DNA of 64,000 bases from Sphingobacterium alkalisoli (lineage in GTDB: Bacteria > Bacteroidota > Bacteroidia > Sphingobacteriales > Sphingobacteriaceae): the NCBI RefSeq assembly GCF_005049105.1, contig NZ_SUKA01000005.1, forward strand, positions 283,843 to 347,842, in the 5' to 3' direction. The position numbers were made by a program, and so were the translations under genes. The number at the start of each line of letters is the position of its first letter. Position 1 is the stretch's first letter. Below the pieces are notes generated by a model. The model saw only the letters and a program-made list of their open reading frames with translations. It did no database searches and was not told the origin of the DNA. Of the stretch, positions 37,454 to 46,207 are shown piece after piece.

Positions 37454-37549
37454 ATGGTTAAAGATTTAGAAATTCTCGAACACGAAAACTGTGCCGATTT
37501 GCAAGAGCTTGGGTACGATGGCGACGATTGTGTAAGCTTTGAAGACTAG
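37454..37549 (+). CDS. Candidate 31-residue acidic peptide with two cysteines
   Basis: ATG 37454, TAG 37547. The N-terminal half reads MVKDLEILEHENCADLQ and the C-terminal half ELGYDGDDCVSFED. Eleven of 31 residues are Asp or Glu and there are two Cys, 13 residues apart. The last codons lie inside the 5' arm of a strong intrinsic terminator (next entry), as expected for a compact expressed gene. No modifying enzyme of a peptide-product cluster is nearby. It could equally be a small non-coding RNA ending at that terminator. Not homologous to anything I recognise. Confidence 0.4.
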   Translation: MVKDLEILEHENCADLQELGYDGDDCVSFED

Positions 37550-37570
37550 CCTTCAAAGCTTACTGTTTTT
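37532..37570 (+). terminator. Strong intrinsic terminator with U-run
   Basis: gtaagctttgaag (37532-37544) pairs exactly with cttcaaagcttac (37551-37563), 13 bp with a 6-base loop, followed by TGTTTTT. The polarity of the T-run assigns it to the plus strand, so a transcript ends here although no long gene precedes it for 260 bases. It lies 52 bases from the convergent response-regulator stop. Confidence 0.85.
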
Positions 37571-37621
37571 CTATTGATTTGTATCTTTTTAAATAAAGAT
37601 TTAGCCAGTTTAGCTGTCATT

Positions 37622-38047
37622 TTACCGGTGCGGCAATAATCCACTCAAACATTTATCGATAACTTCAAAAAGTTCTTTCTTGAAAATAGGTTTAGTAAGA
37701 TAGTCATTAATAAAAGAATAATCATTTATTTTATGCTTATCACTCAAACTGATCGAGGAACTTAGAATATATATTGGTATTTTTTGAATAAGTTCCATAC
37801 TTTCGCTTTGGAGGAAATCCATCAATTCCCAGCCAGAAATTATCGGCATATTTATGTCCACAAAGATGACATCCGGCAACGATATCTGCTCGTGTTGGTG
37901 CATGCGAAAATATTGAAGTGCTTCCTCACCGTTCTTAAAAACGCTAGTTTTCAGTAAGGCATTTGGATAGTGCTCCAGTAGTTTTGTAAAAAGATGGCAA
38001 AAAATGGGGTCGTCATCGACCAGCATAATAGCATAAGTCTGTTTCAT
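37622..38047 (-). CDS. Stand-alone receiver-domain response regulator
   Basis: 141 residues, one REC domain and no output domain. Acidic pocket Asp11/Asp12, phospho-acceptor Asp64 in IFVDINMP, switch Ser97 in ILSSS and Lys119 in LTKP are all present. Nine bases downstream of the histidine kinase gene on the same strand, so the two form a two-component pair. A single-domain regulator acts by protein contact or in a phosphorelay, so its output partner is probably elsewhere. Confidence 0.93.
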   Translation of the reverse strand: MKQTYAIMLVDDDPIFCHLFTKLLEHYPNALLKTSVFKNGEEALQYFRMHQHEQISLPDVIFVDINMPIISGWELMDFLQSESMELIQKIPIYILSSSISLSDKHKINDYSFINDYLTKPIFKKELFEVIDKCLSGLLPHR

Positions 38048-38056
38048 TGTCGGTTT

Positions 38057-39955
38057 TTAAATTGGTGTTGATAGAGGAAATTGAATAGTTAATGTGTTGC
38101 CCGTTTTAGGGTCGCTATCAAAAGTGATTGTGCCACCTATTGATAGAATTTTTCTCCGTATAATGTAAAGTCCGACTGGCCGACTATTACGTTCTTGATG
38201 AAATATCTTTTTTAAATCCAACAACTCGCCATCGTCGTTAGAAATCGCAGTATATAAGCCATTATCGTCTATCGAAAGATGCATTTTCCCATCAAGTAGG
38301 TATGTTTTTATATGAATTTCCAAACGTTTATTCGGATCATCATATTTCAATGTATTGCTTAACAAATTCTGTACAATATTTTCAATAAATAATCTAGGGA
38401 AGAATACCATTTTCTCTTTAAAATCTGTTCGTATAATAGCCGATTTTTCATTGATATCGCTTTCTAGTTTTACTTTAATCGCTTCAGTTATTATTTCAAT
38501 ATTGCACAGCTCGAAAGGGAAATAGGAGCTTTGTTGAATTTCTAGAAGTTCTACAAGGTTGTCCAAAAGGGAAAGGAGTGTATTTCCGCTTGCATCAAGT
38601 AGTTGCAGATATTTATGCCGTTCATTTGCATCAGTCTCTCCGACGATTTGTCGAATAAGCATCTGTATATTACTTGCAGGAGCACGGAGATTGTGCGCGA
38701 CGATATGATTCAGTTCCATTAATAAATTTAATTCCGACTCAAGGCTTATTTTAGCTGCTTCCAATTCCTTTTTCTGCTGATTAAGAACGTATTCACTGTT
38801 CTTGAACCGGGTGAGATCTTGTACCTGTGCCAAAATGAAAAGAGGTTTTTGACGTGTATCGGTTATCAGGCATGTATGCACGAGGCATGGAATGGATCGT
38901 GCATCAACATGGGTATACCGTTTTTCGATAACGTAGGAAGAGATCTTACCATTGAGTAGACTTTCAAAAAGGTATTCGCTGTGCTGTATGTCATCCGGAT
39001 GCGTGAAATCCCGAAAATGTAGGCCCAAATCGTCAGATCCGTAACCCAGGGTCTCCTTTATTTTCTTGTTTAGCTTAATTGTTTTTCCGTCTAGACTGAA
39101 CAATGCCATCCCTATCCCGGAGGAATGGAATACCTGATGAAACTTCTGTTCATTTACCAGCGTTTCTTCTTTCAACTCAACGTTTTCAGTGATATCTGAT
39201 ACAATGACAATCACCTTGTCCGTCTGATATTTGATAGGTCGTGCCAATAATTTATACCATTTTTTTGCAGGCTGATCAAATGGCGATTGGTATGTCATCT
39301 CTTGTTCCACACAGTCCCTGATCGATTTTCTAATTAGGGATAAGATTTTTGACGTAAAATCTGGCGGAAAAAGATCTATAATATTTTTCTTAAGAAAATC
39401 ATCTGGCGGAAAAAATAGATGCTCCGGATCATTACACCAATAGTTTAGAATGTAACCCTCCACATCTACTTTAAGGACAATATCGTCAAATGAAGATAAG
39501 ATTTGATTTAGATCTTCAAGTTCTTCTTGGACATCCAGAAGTTGCTGTTTATAGTGATTTACACGCGCTAAAAAAACGAATGTAAATTCATCGTTACTTC
39601 CCTTTATTTTTTTTGATCGGAGCGAAAACCAGTACTTTTTTTGTTCACCATTTTGCTGAACACCTATTACTTTTTCAACAGCCGTAGGTTTCGATATCGC
39701 ACTATTTAAAATGACATCGGCATCCTTAATTGGTTGTTCACTTTCATCAAACGCGTTTTGGAACAAAGTTGCTATGCCTTTTCCATACCATTCGTTCTTC
39801 TTAACCGAGAGTAAAACTTCAGCTTCATGGTTGACAAATCGGATTTTACTGTCTTTGTCGCATAAAACAATACCCTCCCGACTATTGTCAAGGATATATT
39901 TTAGTGCCGTCAGGGTGGTGTCCAAGTCAAGCTGATCCAACATCATCTGCAACAA
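38057..39955 (-). CDS. PAS-domain sensor histidine kinase, cytosolic
   Basis: 632 residues with no transmembrane segment. Three PAS-like domains: about 14-130 (DNSREGIVLCDKDSKIRFVN), 145-265 (FDDIVLKVDVEGYILNYWCN) and 268-392 (FHSSGIGMALFSLDGKTIKL, with a PAC-like VHTCLITDTRQKPLFILAQV). A short coiled coil leads to the dimerisation helix with phospho-acceptor His421 in VAHNLRAPASN. The ATPase domain has the N-box around Asn530 (NIVQNLLSNTLKY) and DDNG (563-566), but the second glycine loop is relaxed to SRPVGLYIIRRK. It likely senses a soluble ligand or redox state and phosphorylates the adjacent receiver. Confidence 0.92.
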   Translation of the reverse strand: MLQMMLDQLDLDTTLTALKYILDNSREGIVLCDKDSKIRFVNHEAEVLLSVKKNEWYGKGIATLFQNAFDESEQPIKDADVILNSAISKPTAVEKVIGVQQNGEQKKYWFSLRSKKIKGSNDEFTFVFLARVNHYKQQLLDVQEELEDLNQILSSFDDIVLKVDVEGYILNYWCNDPEHLFFPPDDFLKKNIIDLFPPDFTSKILSLIRKSIRDCVEQEMTYQSPFDQPAKKWYKLLARPIKYQTDKVIVIVSDITENVELKEETLVNEQKFHQVFHSSGIGMALFSLDGKTIKLNKKIKETLGYGSDDLGLHFRDFTHPDDIQHSEYLFESLLNGKISSYVIEKRYTHVDARSIPCLVHTCLITDTRQKPLFILAQVQDLTRFKNSEYVLNQQKKELEAAKISLESELNLLMELNHIVAHNLRAPASNIQMLIRQIVGETDANERHKYLQLLDASGNTLLSLLDNLVELLEIQQSSYFPFELCNIEIITEAIKVKLESDINEKSAIIRTDFKEKMVFFPRLFIENIVQNLLSNTLKYDDPNKRLEIHIKTYLLDGKMHLSIDDNGLYTAISNDDGELLDLKKIFHQERNSRPVGLYIIRRKILSIGGTITFDSDPKTGNTLTIQFPLSTPI

Positions 39956-40238
39956 TCTATTATAAACATAGCCCTTGTAATTGGATCTTTGATTGTATTC
40001 ATATGCGTTAAGATTTATCCATAGACCTAATCGAATAAAACATTATTTAAGTCTGGGTAGATGCTAGTACGAATGTAGAAAAAAATCCATAAAATGCAAA
40101 CGTTTGTATTAGGAAGCCGAGGAATATCACTACATGTTGAGAAAATGATAATTAAAACCTGTTATGTATTTTTGTGTTATAGGAGCGAGCGTACCACGTA
40201 ATCTCATCAATAAATATAATTTTAAAACAAGTATAGCG

Positions 40239-41093
40239 ATGCATATAGAAAGAATAGGATTTATTGGATTAGGAAATATGGGACATCCCATGGCAAAAAA
40301 TCTGGAGAAGGCGGGCTTTCCACTTTCCGTTTATAACCGAACGTTTACAAAAGCAACTGATTTCGAGAGGCAGTCCACCGTTTATGGCAGCATTAAAGAA
40401 CTGATCGAACATAGCGATATTATCTTCACGATGCTTACGGATGATGATGCTGCAAAAGATGTTTATAAGCAGGTATTAGGTGTTTCCATTGTCGGAAAAC
40501 TCTTTGTAGATATGAGCACCATTTCGAAGGAGGCTAGCATTGAAATATCTAAAGCAATACGCATCAAAGAAGCATCTTTTTTGGATGCGCCTGTTGCTGG
40601 GAGTACCACACCTGCCGCAGAAGGGACATTAATTATTATGGTTGGCGGGGAGGAGAGCGATTTGCTACGGGCGCGACCGTATTTGGAAAAATTAGGGAAG
40701 CTTGTTAAGCATCTTGGTGAGAACGGCCAAGGCATAGCAGCTAAATTATCCATTAACTATTTTCTTTCGATGATCTATCAAGGTTTGGCAGAAACGGTTT
40801 TATTTGCCGAAAAATTAGGAATAAGTCGCAACAATATACTTGAAATAATTAATGAAAGTGCGAGCGGGAGCGGTGCGACAAAAGTCAAAACCAACGCTTT
40901 AATAACAAATAATTATACACCTACTTTTGCACTAGACTTGATGTTAAAAGATATTCTTCTTGCTCACAGGGCAGGTGCGGATTATCCGTTATCTCAAGTA
41001 TTGATTGATACGTACCAATCCGCCCATGATAAAGGCTTTGGATCGGATGATGTTATGGGTATCATTAATTATTTAAAAGACCAAAAAAAATAA
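40239..41093 (+). CDS. NAD(P)-dependent beta-hydroxyacid dehydrogenase family oxidoreductase
   Basis: 284 residues from the ATG at 40239, chosen because MHIERIGFIGLGNMG begins the Rossmann fold directly; an upstream in-frame ATG at 40164 would add 25 unlikely residues. Motifs: GLGNMG (10-15), DAPVAGST (116-123, substrate binding), and catalytic Lys169 in GQGIAAKLSINYFLS. The family includes 3-hydroxyisobutyrate, tartronate semialdehyde and glyoxylate/succinic semialdehyde reductases; the substrate is not decidable here. The upstream region (39956-40238) holds a caaacgtttg palindrome at 40097-40106. The gene ends at a strong bidirectional terminator. Confidence 0.9.
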   Translation: MHIERIGFIGLGNMGHPMAKNLEKAGFPLSVYNRTFTKATDFERQSTVYGSIKELIEHSDIIFTMLTDDDAAKDVYKQVLGVSIVGKLFVDMSTISKEASIEISKAIRIKEASFLDAPVAGSTTPAAEGTLIIMVGGEESDLLRARPYLEKLGKLVKHLGENGQGIAAKLSINYFLSMIYQGLAETVLFAEKLGISRNNILEIINESASGSGATKVKTNALITNNYTPTFALDLMLKDILLAHRAGADYPLSQVLIDTYQSAHDKGFGSDDVMGIINYLKDQKK

Positions 41094-41095
41094 GA

Positions 41096-41138
41096 TAAGA
41101 GAACAACCTGAGGCTACCCACCTCAGGTTGTTCTCTTA
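41096..41138. terminator. Long bidirectional terminator hairpin
   Basis: 41096-41113 pairs perfectly with 41121-41138 (18 bp, 7-base loop; core cctgagg/cctcagg). It fills the 62-base gap between convergent genes, beginning 2 bases after the dehydrogenase stop. Terminates the dehydrogenase transcript and probably that of the TlpA-like gene from the other side. Confidence 0.9.
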
Positions 41139-41155
41139 ATCAATTATTAAGGCTC

Positions 41156-42295
41156 TTATTGACCAAACACTTTTGCAAGTTCAGTGTCAAGTTTATCACC
41201 ACGTAAGTTAGTTGCTACGATATTACCTGTAGGATCGATTAAATAATTTTGAGGTACACCTCTTACGCCATATAATACAGCCGCATCGTTGCTCCATCCT
41301 TTTAAATCAGCTACATGAATCCAAGGTAATCCGTCGTCCTCTACAGCTTTCAACCAGGCAGATCTGCCTTTGTTGTCGTCGATTGAAACGGCGAGTATCT
41401 CTAATCCTTTAGGTTTATACTTTTCGTATGCTTTTACAAGATGCGGATTTTCAGCACGACATGGGCCACACCAACTTGCCCAGAAGTCGATAAGCACATA
41501 CTGTCCTAAGAAATCAGAAACTTTAATCATTTTGCCATCCATATCGGGTTGTGCAAAGTCCGGTGCTTTACTTCCGATTTTGATCGTTTTGTCGGCTAAT
41601 ATCCTAGCTTCAAGCTCGCGAGCACTGCTTAATTGTCTCACTTCTTTCGATAATGCTAAGAATACAGGTTCGATCTCCGAAAGTTTCCGTTTGTTAGCTA
41701 CGTCCTTAAGTGCGTCGATAGAAAAGATCGAGTTCGGATTATTCTGCGCGAATGCGAACTCTTTTTCGCGGCGGGTTTCAAATTTTGCGTCGAATTTTTC
41801 ACGAATGGCTGCATATTGATCATTTGCGTCGGGAGCATCTTGTTTCACAGCCGCAAATTCTTTGTTTGCACCATCAATGATGGTCATAAAATCGCTGCCA
41901 ATTTCCGCAATGTATTTTTTATAGCTATCATGCATGGGTGAGCCCGTAATCTTAGATGTGCTTAACGAGTCTTTTATCGCTATTTTATAGGTTTCATTAG
42001 CGAGGTAGAAGTAGAGTCTGTCACCGTTATTCTGCACCATCATTTTGCCTTTTCCCTCTGGGTCAAATACCATTCGGGAATAAGCAGGTTCATCTACCGT
42101 ACCTGTAAACATGAATTTACCATTCTTGATGGTTGCCGAGTCTACCATCGAAAAACCCTCGTTAGTATAGTCGAGGTATACTTTTTTTCCGTCAAATTTT
42201 TGAGGAGCGCTTCCTTTAAGTTGGAATTCCTCCTGAGCAAGCAATTGAATAGGGGATAGAACCACTAGTGCTGCTGCTAATTTTAAAATGTTCAT
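41156..42295 (-). CDS. TlpA-like periplasmic thioredoxin with DUF4369 N-terminal domain
   Basis: 379 residues. Signal peptide ending PIQLLAQ (21). An N-terminal DUF4369-type beta domain (about 23-115, FQLKGSAPQKFDGKKVYLDY), a helical linker (about 120-235), then an AhpC/TSA-Redoxin fold from about 240 with KAPDFAQPDMDGKMIKVSDF, active-site W-C-G-P-C (Cys276, Cys279) and cis-Pro348 in RGVPQNYL. Thiol-disulphide exchange in the periplasm. Lies after the SusCD/DUF4843/PKD-like genes on the same strand; TlpA-like genes often accompany such loci, but a hairpin at 42352-42382 suggests its own promoter. Confidence 0.93.
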   Translation of the reverse strand: MNILKLAAALVVLSPIQLLAQEEFQLKGSAPQKFDGKKVYLDYTNEGFSMVDSATIKNGKFMFTGTVDEPAYSRMVFDPEGKGKMMVQNNGDRLYFYLANETYKIAIKDSLSTSKITGSPMHDSYKKYIAEIGSDFMTIIDGANKEFAAVKQDAPDANDQYAAIREKFDAKFETRREKEFAFAQNNPNSIFSIDALKDVANKRKLSEIEPVFLALSKEVRQLSSARELEARILADKTIKIGSKAPDFAQPDMDGKMIKVSDFLGQYVLIDFWASWCGPCRAENPHLVKAYEKYKPKGLEILAVSIDDNKGRSAWLKAVEDDGLPWIHVADLKGWSNDAAVLYGVRGVPQNYLIDPTGNIVATNLRGDKLDTELAKVFGQ

Positions 42296-42351
42296 ATATA
42301 TTATTTGTTTTTGTCTTACTTGTACATTATGATACGGGTATCCGCGGTATA

Positions 42352-42382
42352 TATTTGGTGTCGTGATTCACGACACCAAATA
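42352..42382 (-). terminator. Hairpin ending the third SusCD operon
   Basis: 42352-42365 pairs exactly with 42369-42382 (14 bp, 3-base loop). It follows the PKD-like lipoprotein stop by about 28 bases on the minus strand. The U-run after it is poor (tatata), so termination may be partial, allowing some read-through to the TlpA-like gene. Confidence 0.6.
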
Positions 42383-42410
42383 CCTTTATTTATGTGGTAT
42401 CACCGGATTG

Positions 42411-43859
42411 CTATTTTCTCCATGCCATATCGACAGGAGTACCTGGTATTCCTTCAATTTTCTTAACAAGATCACCATTACGGCCTACGTTAATATCCAT
42501 GTAGTAAATGCTACCTTCTGCCCCTGCGATAAGGGTGTTCTCATCATCATCCAGTTTCAACATCGTTACTTTGTCTGTAAATGTTGTTTCCATTTCCCGG
42601 ATCTGTTGGTTGATGGGATTATATCTGTACACCTTATTCTGTGCAGCGATATAGATGTTACCTGTCTGCGTCGCCACCATTTTCGTGTCGGCATTAATCC
42701 ACTCCTGATGAATAAATAATCGCTTATGTTCGGATGTGAAGGTAAAATCTTTGATAAAATCACATTTAAACTTTAGCTCATAGATATTTCCTGTTGCATC
42801 TTTCATATAGGCATAGGTTTCCGTATTATTAATCTGTACGATATCTAGGAGATCCATGCCCACATTGTGGGGATCAAAAATCTCGGGATCGATGGGCGTA
42901 TATTGGGTGCCAAAATACATTGGTATACCGTAGATGTTTAATCGCACAAATTGCTTTTTATCTTTTTCGTATGCAATCATGATGGTATTACCATCAATAG
43001 TACTCATGATGAACTGTGGTGCCAATTCATAATTCCCATCGGCGTAATTGCTAAACATACCATAAGTATTTGCTTGATCCCAGGTTTGCATGGTTCCGCC
43101 ATAAAATTTGCCGTTAATTACCCCTATGAGCACGCCATTCGGGTGATTTTGAAGATTACCAATTTCTATGGTAGCGGGTGCTAAAAAGAAATTATCGCGT
43201 ATCGTATTCGGCTTCTCTTTTTCCAGTCCCAGGTCATCTACGTCTATTCTTACTCCTCCATTTTTGGTTACTATCCAGTAGCCCAGCGGAGTTGCATTAG
43301 TTAGACCGGTGTGACGCATGAAATACAGGTGCAACGGATCCGCTGGTAAGTTTTCTCCATTGATTGTTTCGTAAATATTTGGTTGTACAGTATTATCCGG
43401 TTTGACAAAGGAAAGTTTCGTTATTCCTTGTTCTATACTTAAAACAACGTCGCCTCTAGAAAACTCGGTGATTCCGCGAATTTTAAAATTGTGAAAATAC
43501 TTCATCCCATTCGATTTGTTTGTAATCGTCAACCGAGTGGTATACACTTTAGCTCCATATCCAAACAGCATGCGAAGGGAAGGGCCTTCATACAGATCAC
43601 GTTCCGGGTTGATGGATTCGGGAACCATGATATTCCATAGGAACTCCAGCTGGTTAGCATCAATACCCTCAAATCTTGGTTCAATGATCAGGCTGTCCCC
43701 TACTACAGCTTCATACAGCGTGTCTAAGCCAATTATTTCTGGCGTAATTGGCATATTAATGTCATAGTTGCCCTTGTCCTTATAACAGCTGCCCAAGCAT
43801 AATAGCAAGAAAGCAAAGAACGCAAGTTGAAACATGTTGATGTTTGTCTTTATTTTCAT
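42411..43859 (-). CDS. PKD-like family lipoprotein
   Basis: About 482 residues from the ATG at 43857-43859, which gives a proper lipoprotein signal (MKIKTNINMFQLAFFAFLLL, then CLGSC with Cys25); the frame runs 40 codons further upstream into the previous gene. An N-terminal PKD-like domain (PITPEIIGLDTLYEAVVGDS, then LTITNKSNGMKYFHNFKIRG) is followed by a beta-propeller-like region with repeats such as GNIYELKFK, GNIYIAAQNKVYRYN and GSIYYMDIN. This family regularly sits beside SusC/SusD/DUF4843 and is presumed to be surface exposed. One base separates it from the DUF4843 stop. Confidence 0.85.
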   Translation of the reverse strand: MKIKTNINMFQLAFFAFLLLCLGSCYKDKGNYDINMPITPEIIGLDTLYEAVVGDSLIIEPRFEGIDANQLEFLWNIMVPESINPERDLYEGPSLRMLFGYGAKVYTTRLTITNKSNGMKYFHNFKIRGITEFSRGDVVLSIEQGITKLSFVKPDNTVQPNIYETINGENLPADPLHLYFMRHTGLTNATPLGYWIVTKNGGVRIDVDDLGLEKEKPNTIRDNFFLAPATIEIGNLQNHPNGVLIGVINGKFYGGTMQTWDQANTYGMFSNYADGNYELAPQFIMSTIDGNTIMIAYEKDKKQFVRLNIYGIPMYFGTQYTPIDPEIFDPHNVGMDLLDIVQINNTETYAYMKDATGNIYELKFKCDFIKDFTFTSEHKRLFIHQEWINADTKMVATQTGNIYIAAQNKVYRYNPINQQIREMETTFTDKVTMLKLDDDENTLIAGAEGSIYYMDINVGRNGDLVKKIEGIPGTPVDMAWRK

Positions 43860-43860
43860 A

Positions 43861-44679
43861 TTATCTAACCTCTCTTCCATTTTCGTCAATAAAAAAATAC
43901 TTTCCGGATCCTGCATTATATCGGAGTAGCATCGGCCTGCTCGGATTGTCCTTATGGTAAAAGGAATAGGTCGCACCATTATCTTCTGTATTCAACACGT
44001 AGCCTTTCTCTGGATTGTTATTCACCCAGCGGAAGGGGTCGTTTAGCATCATTGTGAGTACGCTGGCGATGTAGGTGTTTTTCGGTACACCAAATGGATC
44101 TTCATCCGTGTTTGTCATATAATCTAGCCCAGTTACAAGTATAAATAATTGATGTTTTGCGCGGGAATAGTCACCGAGCCATTGATCCCACCAGTGCGGC
44201 TTTTCTAATCGTGCTGACAGTATAACCCGGGCACGGATAATGTTAGGGTTTTCAACACCAAAGTCTTCTGTTCCCTGTAGTTTTAAAATTACAGACACAG
44301 ACCGCTCTTCTAGATCGGATACATTGTACAGAATAAGAGGAAGCCATGCGCGTCCTGAGTTAGCAACTATGGAATAATTATCTTCTAAGGGTTTATAGTG
44401 TAGTTCGGGAACTGCAGTGGATGAGTCCTGTTCCACATACGCCTTATAAGTACTGCCTTGCGGAAGACGATGCCCCGTAATTCGTACAGGTAGATAGACG
44501 GTGTCTACAGCTTTTGTCATGTCGTATGCAAAGGTATAGACAATGCTATCGCGATCATCACGGTTGAGATCGAAATAGATATTTGCATCTTGCTCATAGA
44601 GCTTCAGCTCCGCTTCTTTACAGCCATATAGTGACATAATCGCGATTAATGCTAAAATAAAATAATTTATCTTTTTCAT
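43861..44679 (-). CDS. DUF4843 lipoprotein
   Basis: 272 residues from the ATG at 44677-44679, giving lipobox LYGC with Cys20; a longer in-frame start at 44742 would overlap the SusD gene and lacks a signal peptide at its N terminus. The body (DRDSIVYTFAYDMTKAVDTV, VYLPVRITGHRLPQGSTY, HYKPLEDNYSIVANSGRAWL) is a beta-sandwich of the DUF4843 type. Function unknown; always found with SusC/SusD pairs and PKD-like lipoproteins in my experience of the family, so probably part of the receptor complex. Confidence 0.85.
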   Translation of the reverse strand: MKKINYFILALIAIMSLYGCKEAELKLYEQDANIYFDLNRDDRDSIVYTFAYDMTKAVDTVYLPVRITGHRLPQGSTYKAYVEQDSSTAVPELHYKPLEDNYSIVANSGRAWLPLILYNVSDLEERSVSVILKLQGTEDFGVENPNIIRARVILSARLEKPHWWDQWLGDYSRAKHQLFILVTGLDYMTNTDEDPFGVPKNTYIASVLTMMLNDPFRWVNNNPEKGYVLNTEDNGATYSFYHKDNPSRPMLLRYNAGSGKYFFIDENGREVR

Positions 44680-44695
44680 AAGTTGTTTTGATGGA

Positions 44696-46177
44696 TTAAC
44701 GTTCACCATAAATAATCTCGTCATCTGGTAATGGGAGTACAAAAATGCTTTGATTAGCAGGGATTATCTCGCCTTGAAATCCAATAATGGGTTTGTTTAG
44801 CCTTTTATAAGCGTAGAACAGCTGGCCTTCGGCATATAGTTCTTTTCTATATTCTTTGAGCAGTTCGGTCTGAAACTGTTCCAAACTAGCGGCTTGCACT
44901 TTTGGAGCGATTGCCCGCTGTTCCCGAACTTCATCCAGATAAGCTAGGGCACGTACCGGATCGCTTTCATAGGTGCATTCTGCAGCGATATAATAAATCT
45001 CGCTAAGTCGGATGCCTGGTGCCATAAGATAATGTCTATTTGCAATAAAGGTATCCCCTAGTGGGTTCCGTCGATATTTTTGAATCGATACCTCATTACT
45101 ATTCAATCCGGTAAACCACTGCGAAAATCGTATATCTGTAGCACCAGGACCTGATGTTTCGTAGATGCTTCGCGTGTCATCTACTTCTAAATACATATAG
45201 TTTGTGTTTTCTGGGAACCAGTCGCTATTGTATTGGTTGTTCATCGCTGGGATATACCATCCAAAAAGCAGTTCTTTATAAAAGATACGATCTTTTTTGT
45301 CATTGTCTACCGCTAGGAAATCCGTTCTATTTGTCCACGGGAACTTTTTAGCATCAATGACTATCATCGCATTCGCCATTGCACTCACTTTGTCTCCCTT
45401 ATATAGGTACACGCGGGCTAGGGCGCCACATACCGCATAGTAGTTTAGTCGATGTCTTCTATTTTGTAAGAATAAGCTTGGGTTATGTAATTCGGTGTTG
45501 GCCAGTGTGTCTGCATTGGGATATCCAATAATATAGGCTGATTTGCGGATTGGATCGTTTGCCAGTAGTTCTTTGGCTTGTTCCATATCGTCAATTACGG
45601 AGTCTAATACTTCCGTCACCTTAGACATGGCTGTCGTTTTATTCGAGTAGGAGGTTACATACGGTATCGCAGTGGCTTCCGGATTTACCAGAGGAGCAGG
45701 GGCGAATAACCGAAGTGCATCAAAATGCAGATAGCCGCGTAGTGCTAGCGCCTCTCCCTTGATAATACGGTAATTATCTCCGATAAACAGACGCTGTTGT
45801 CGGTCGATTTGTTCTAGAATAAGGTTAGTGTTTACAATACCGTTATAAAGTCCCAACCATATCGCGTCTTTACGTTGCATAAAGTCAGCGTCGTCGTACT
45901 TGTAGTTTTTCGTGGGCAGGTATTTGCTATAGTCAAAAGGTTTTATCCTGTAATTTTGAACCAATACTTCCGGGGTGCCGACGGTAAGTTCTTTCCCGTA
46001 AAGATCTGCCTTGGCACCGCGGGTATAAATTCCCAATAACGCTTCCTTAAATCCCTCTTCTGTTGAAAAGAGAAGATCCCTGTCGATATCGCTTTCTGGC
46101 TGAATATCGAGCCATTTTGAGCAGGATAAAAAAGCAGTTTGCGATAACAGCAGGATGTATATTATAAGTTTTTTCAT
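44696..46177 (-). CDS. SusD/RagB-like lipoprotein of the ECF-controlled locus
   Basis: 493 residues. Lipobox FLSC with Cys19, then SKWLDIQPESDIDRDLLFST, the SusD N-terminal motif, followed by EEGFKEALLGIYT. Central helices EALALRGYLHFDALRLFAPA. The C-terminal block is QTELLKEYRKELYAEGQLFY, as in RagB types with a shortened end (FVLPLPDDEIIYGER). It partners the STN-SusC encoded 30 bases upstream. Confidence 0.94.
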   Translation of the reverse strand: MKKLIIYILLLSQTAFLSCSKWLDIQPESDIDRDLLFSTEEGFKEALLGIYTRGAKADLYGKELTVGTPEVLVQNYRIKPFDYSKYLPTKNYKYDDADFMQRKDAIWLGLYNGIVNTNLILEQIDRQQRLFIGDNYRIIKGEALALRGYLHFDALRLFAPAPLVNPEATAIPYVTSYSNKTTAMSKVTEVLDSVIDDMEQAKELLANDPIRKSAYIIGYPNADTLANTELHNPSLFLQNRRHRLNYYAVCGALARVYLYKGDKVSAMANAMIVIDAKKFPWTNRTDFLAVDNDKKDRIFYKELLFGWYIPAMNNQYNSDWFPENTNYMYLEVDDTRSIYETSGPGATDIRFSQWFTGLNSNEVSIQKYRRNPLGDTFIANRHYLMAPGIRLSEIYYIAAECTYESDPVRALAYLDEVREQRAIAPKVQAASLEQFQTELLKEYRKELYAEGQLFYAYKRLNKPIIGFQGEIIPANQSIFVLPLPDDEIIYGER

Positions 46178-46207
46178 TATTTAGTTCGCTATGATATGTA
46201 TTCTGTT

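Noticed and set aside
40097..40106. caaacgtttg palindrome upstream of the dehydrogenase, LacI-operator-like
   Set aside because: Only ten bases, more than 130 bases from the start codon, and a chance occurrence is likely in AT-rich DNA.
40164..40238. Upstream ATG extension of the hydroxyacid dehydrogenase
   Set aside because: The extra 25 residues precede the Rossmann fold, which should begin within a few residues of the N terminus in this family.
43860..43979. 40-codon upstream extension of the PKD-like lipoprotein gene
   Set aside because: It overlaps the DUF4843 coding end and would bury a complete lipoprotein signal peptide that begins at 43859.
44680..44742. 21-codon upstream extension of the DUF4843 gene
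   Set aside because: It overlaps the SusD gene end, and the downstream ATG gives a standard lipoprotein signal.
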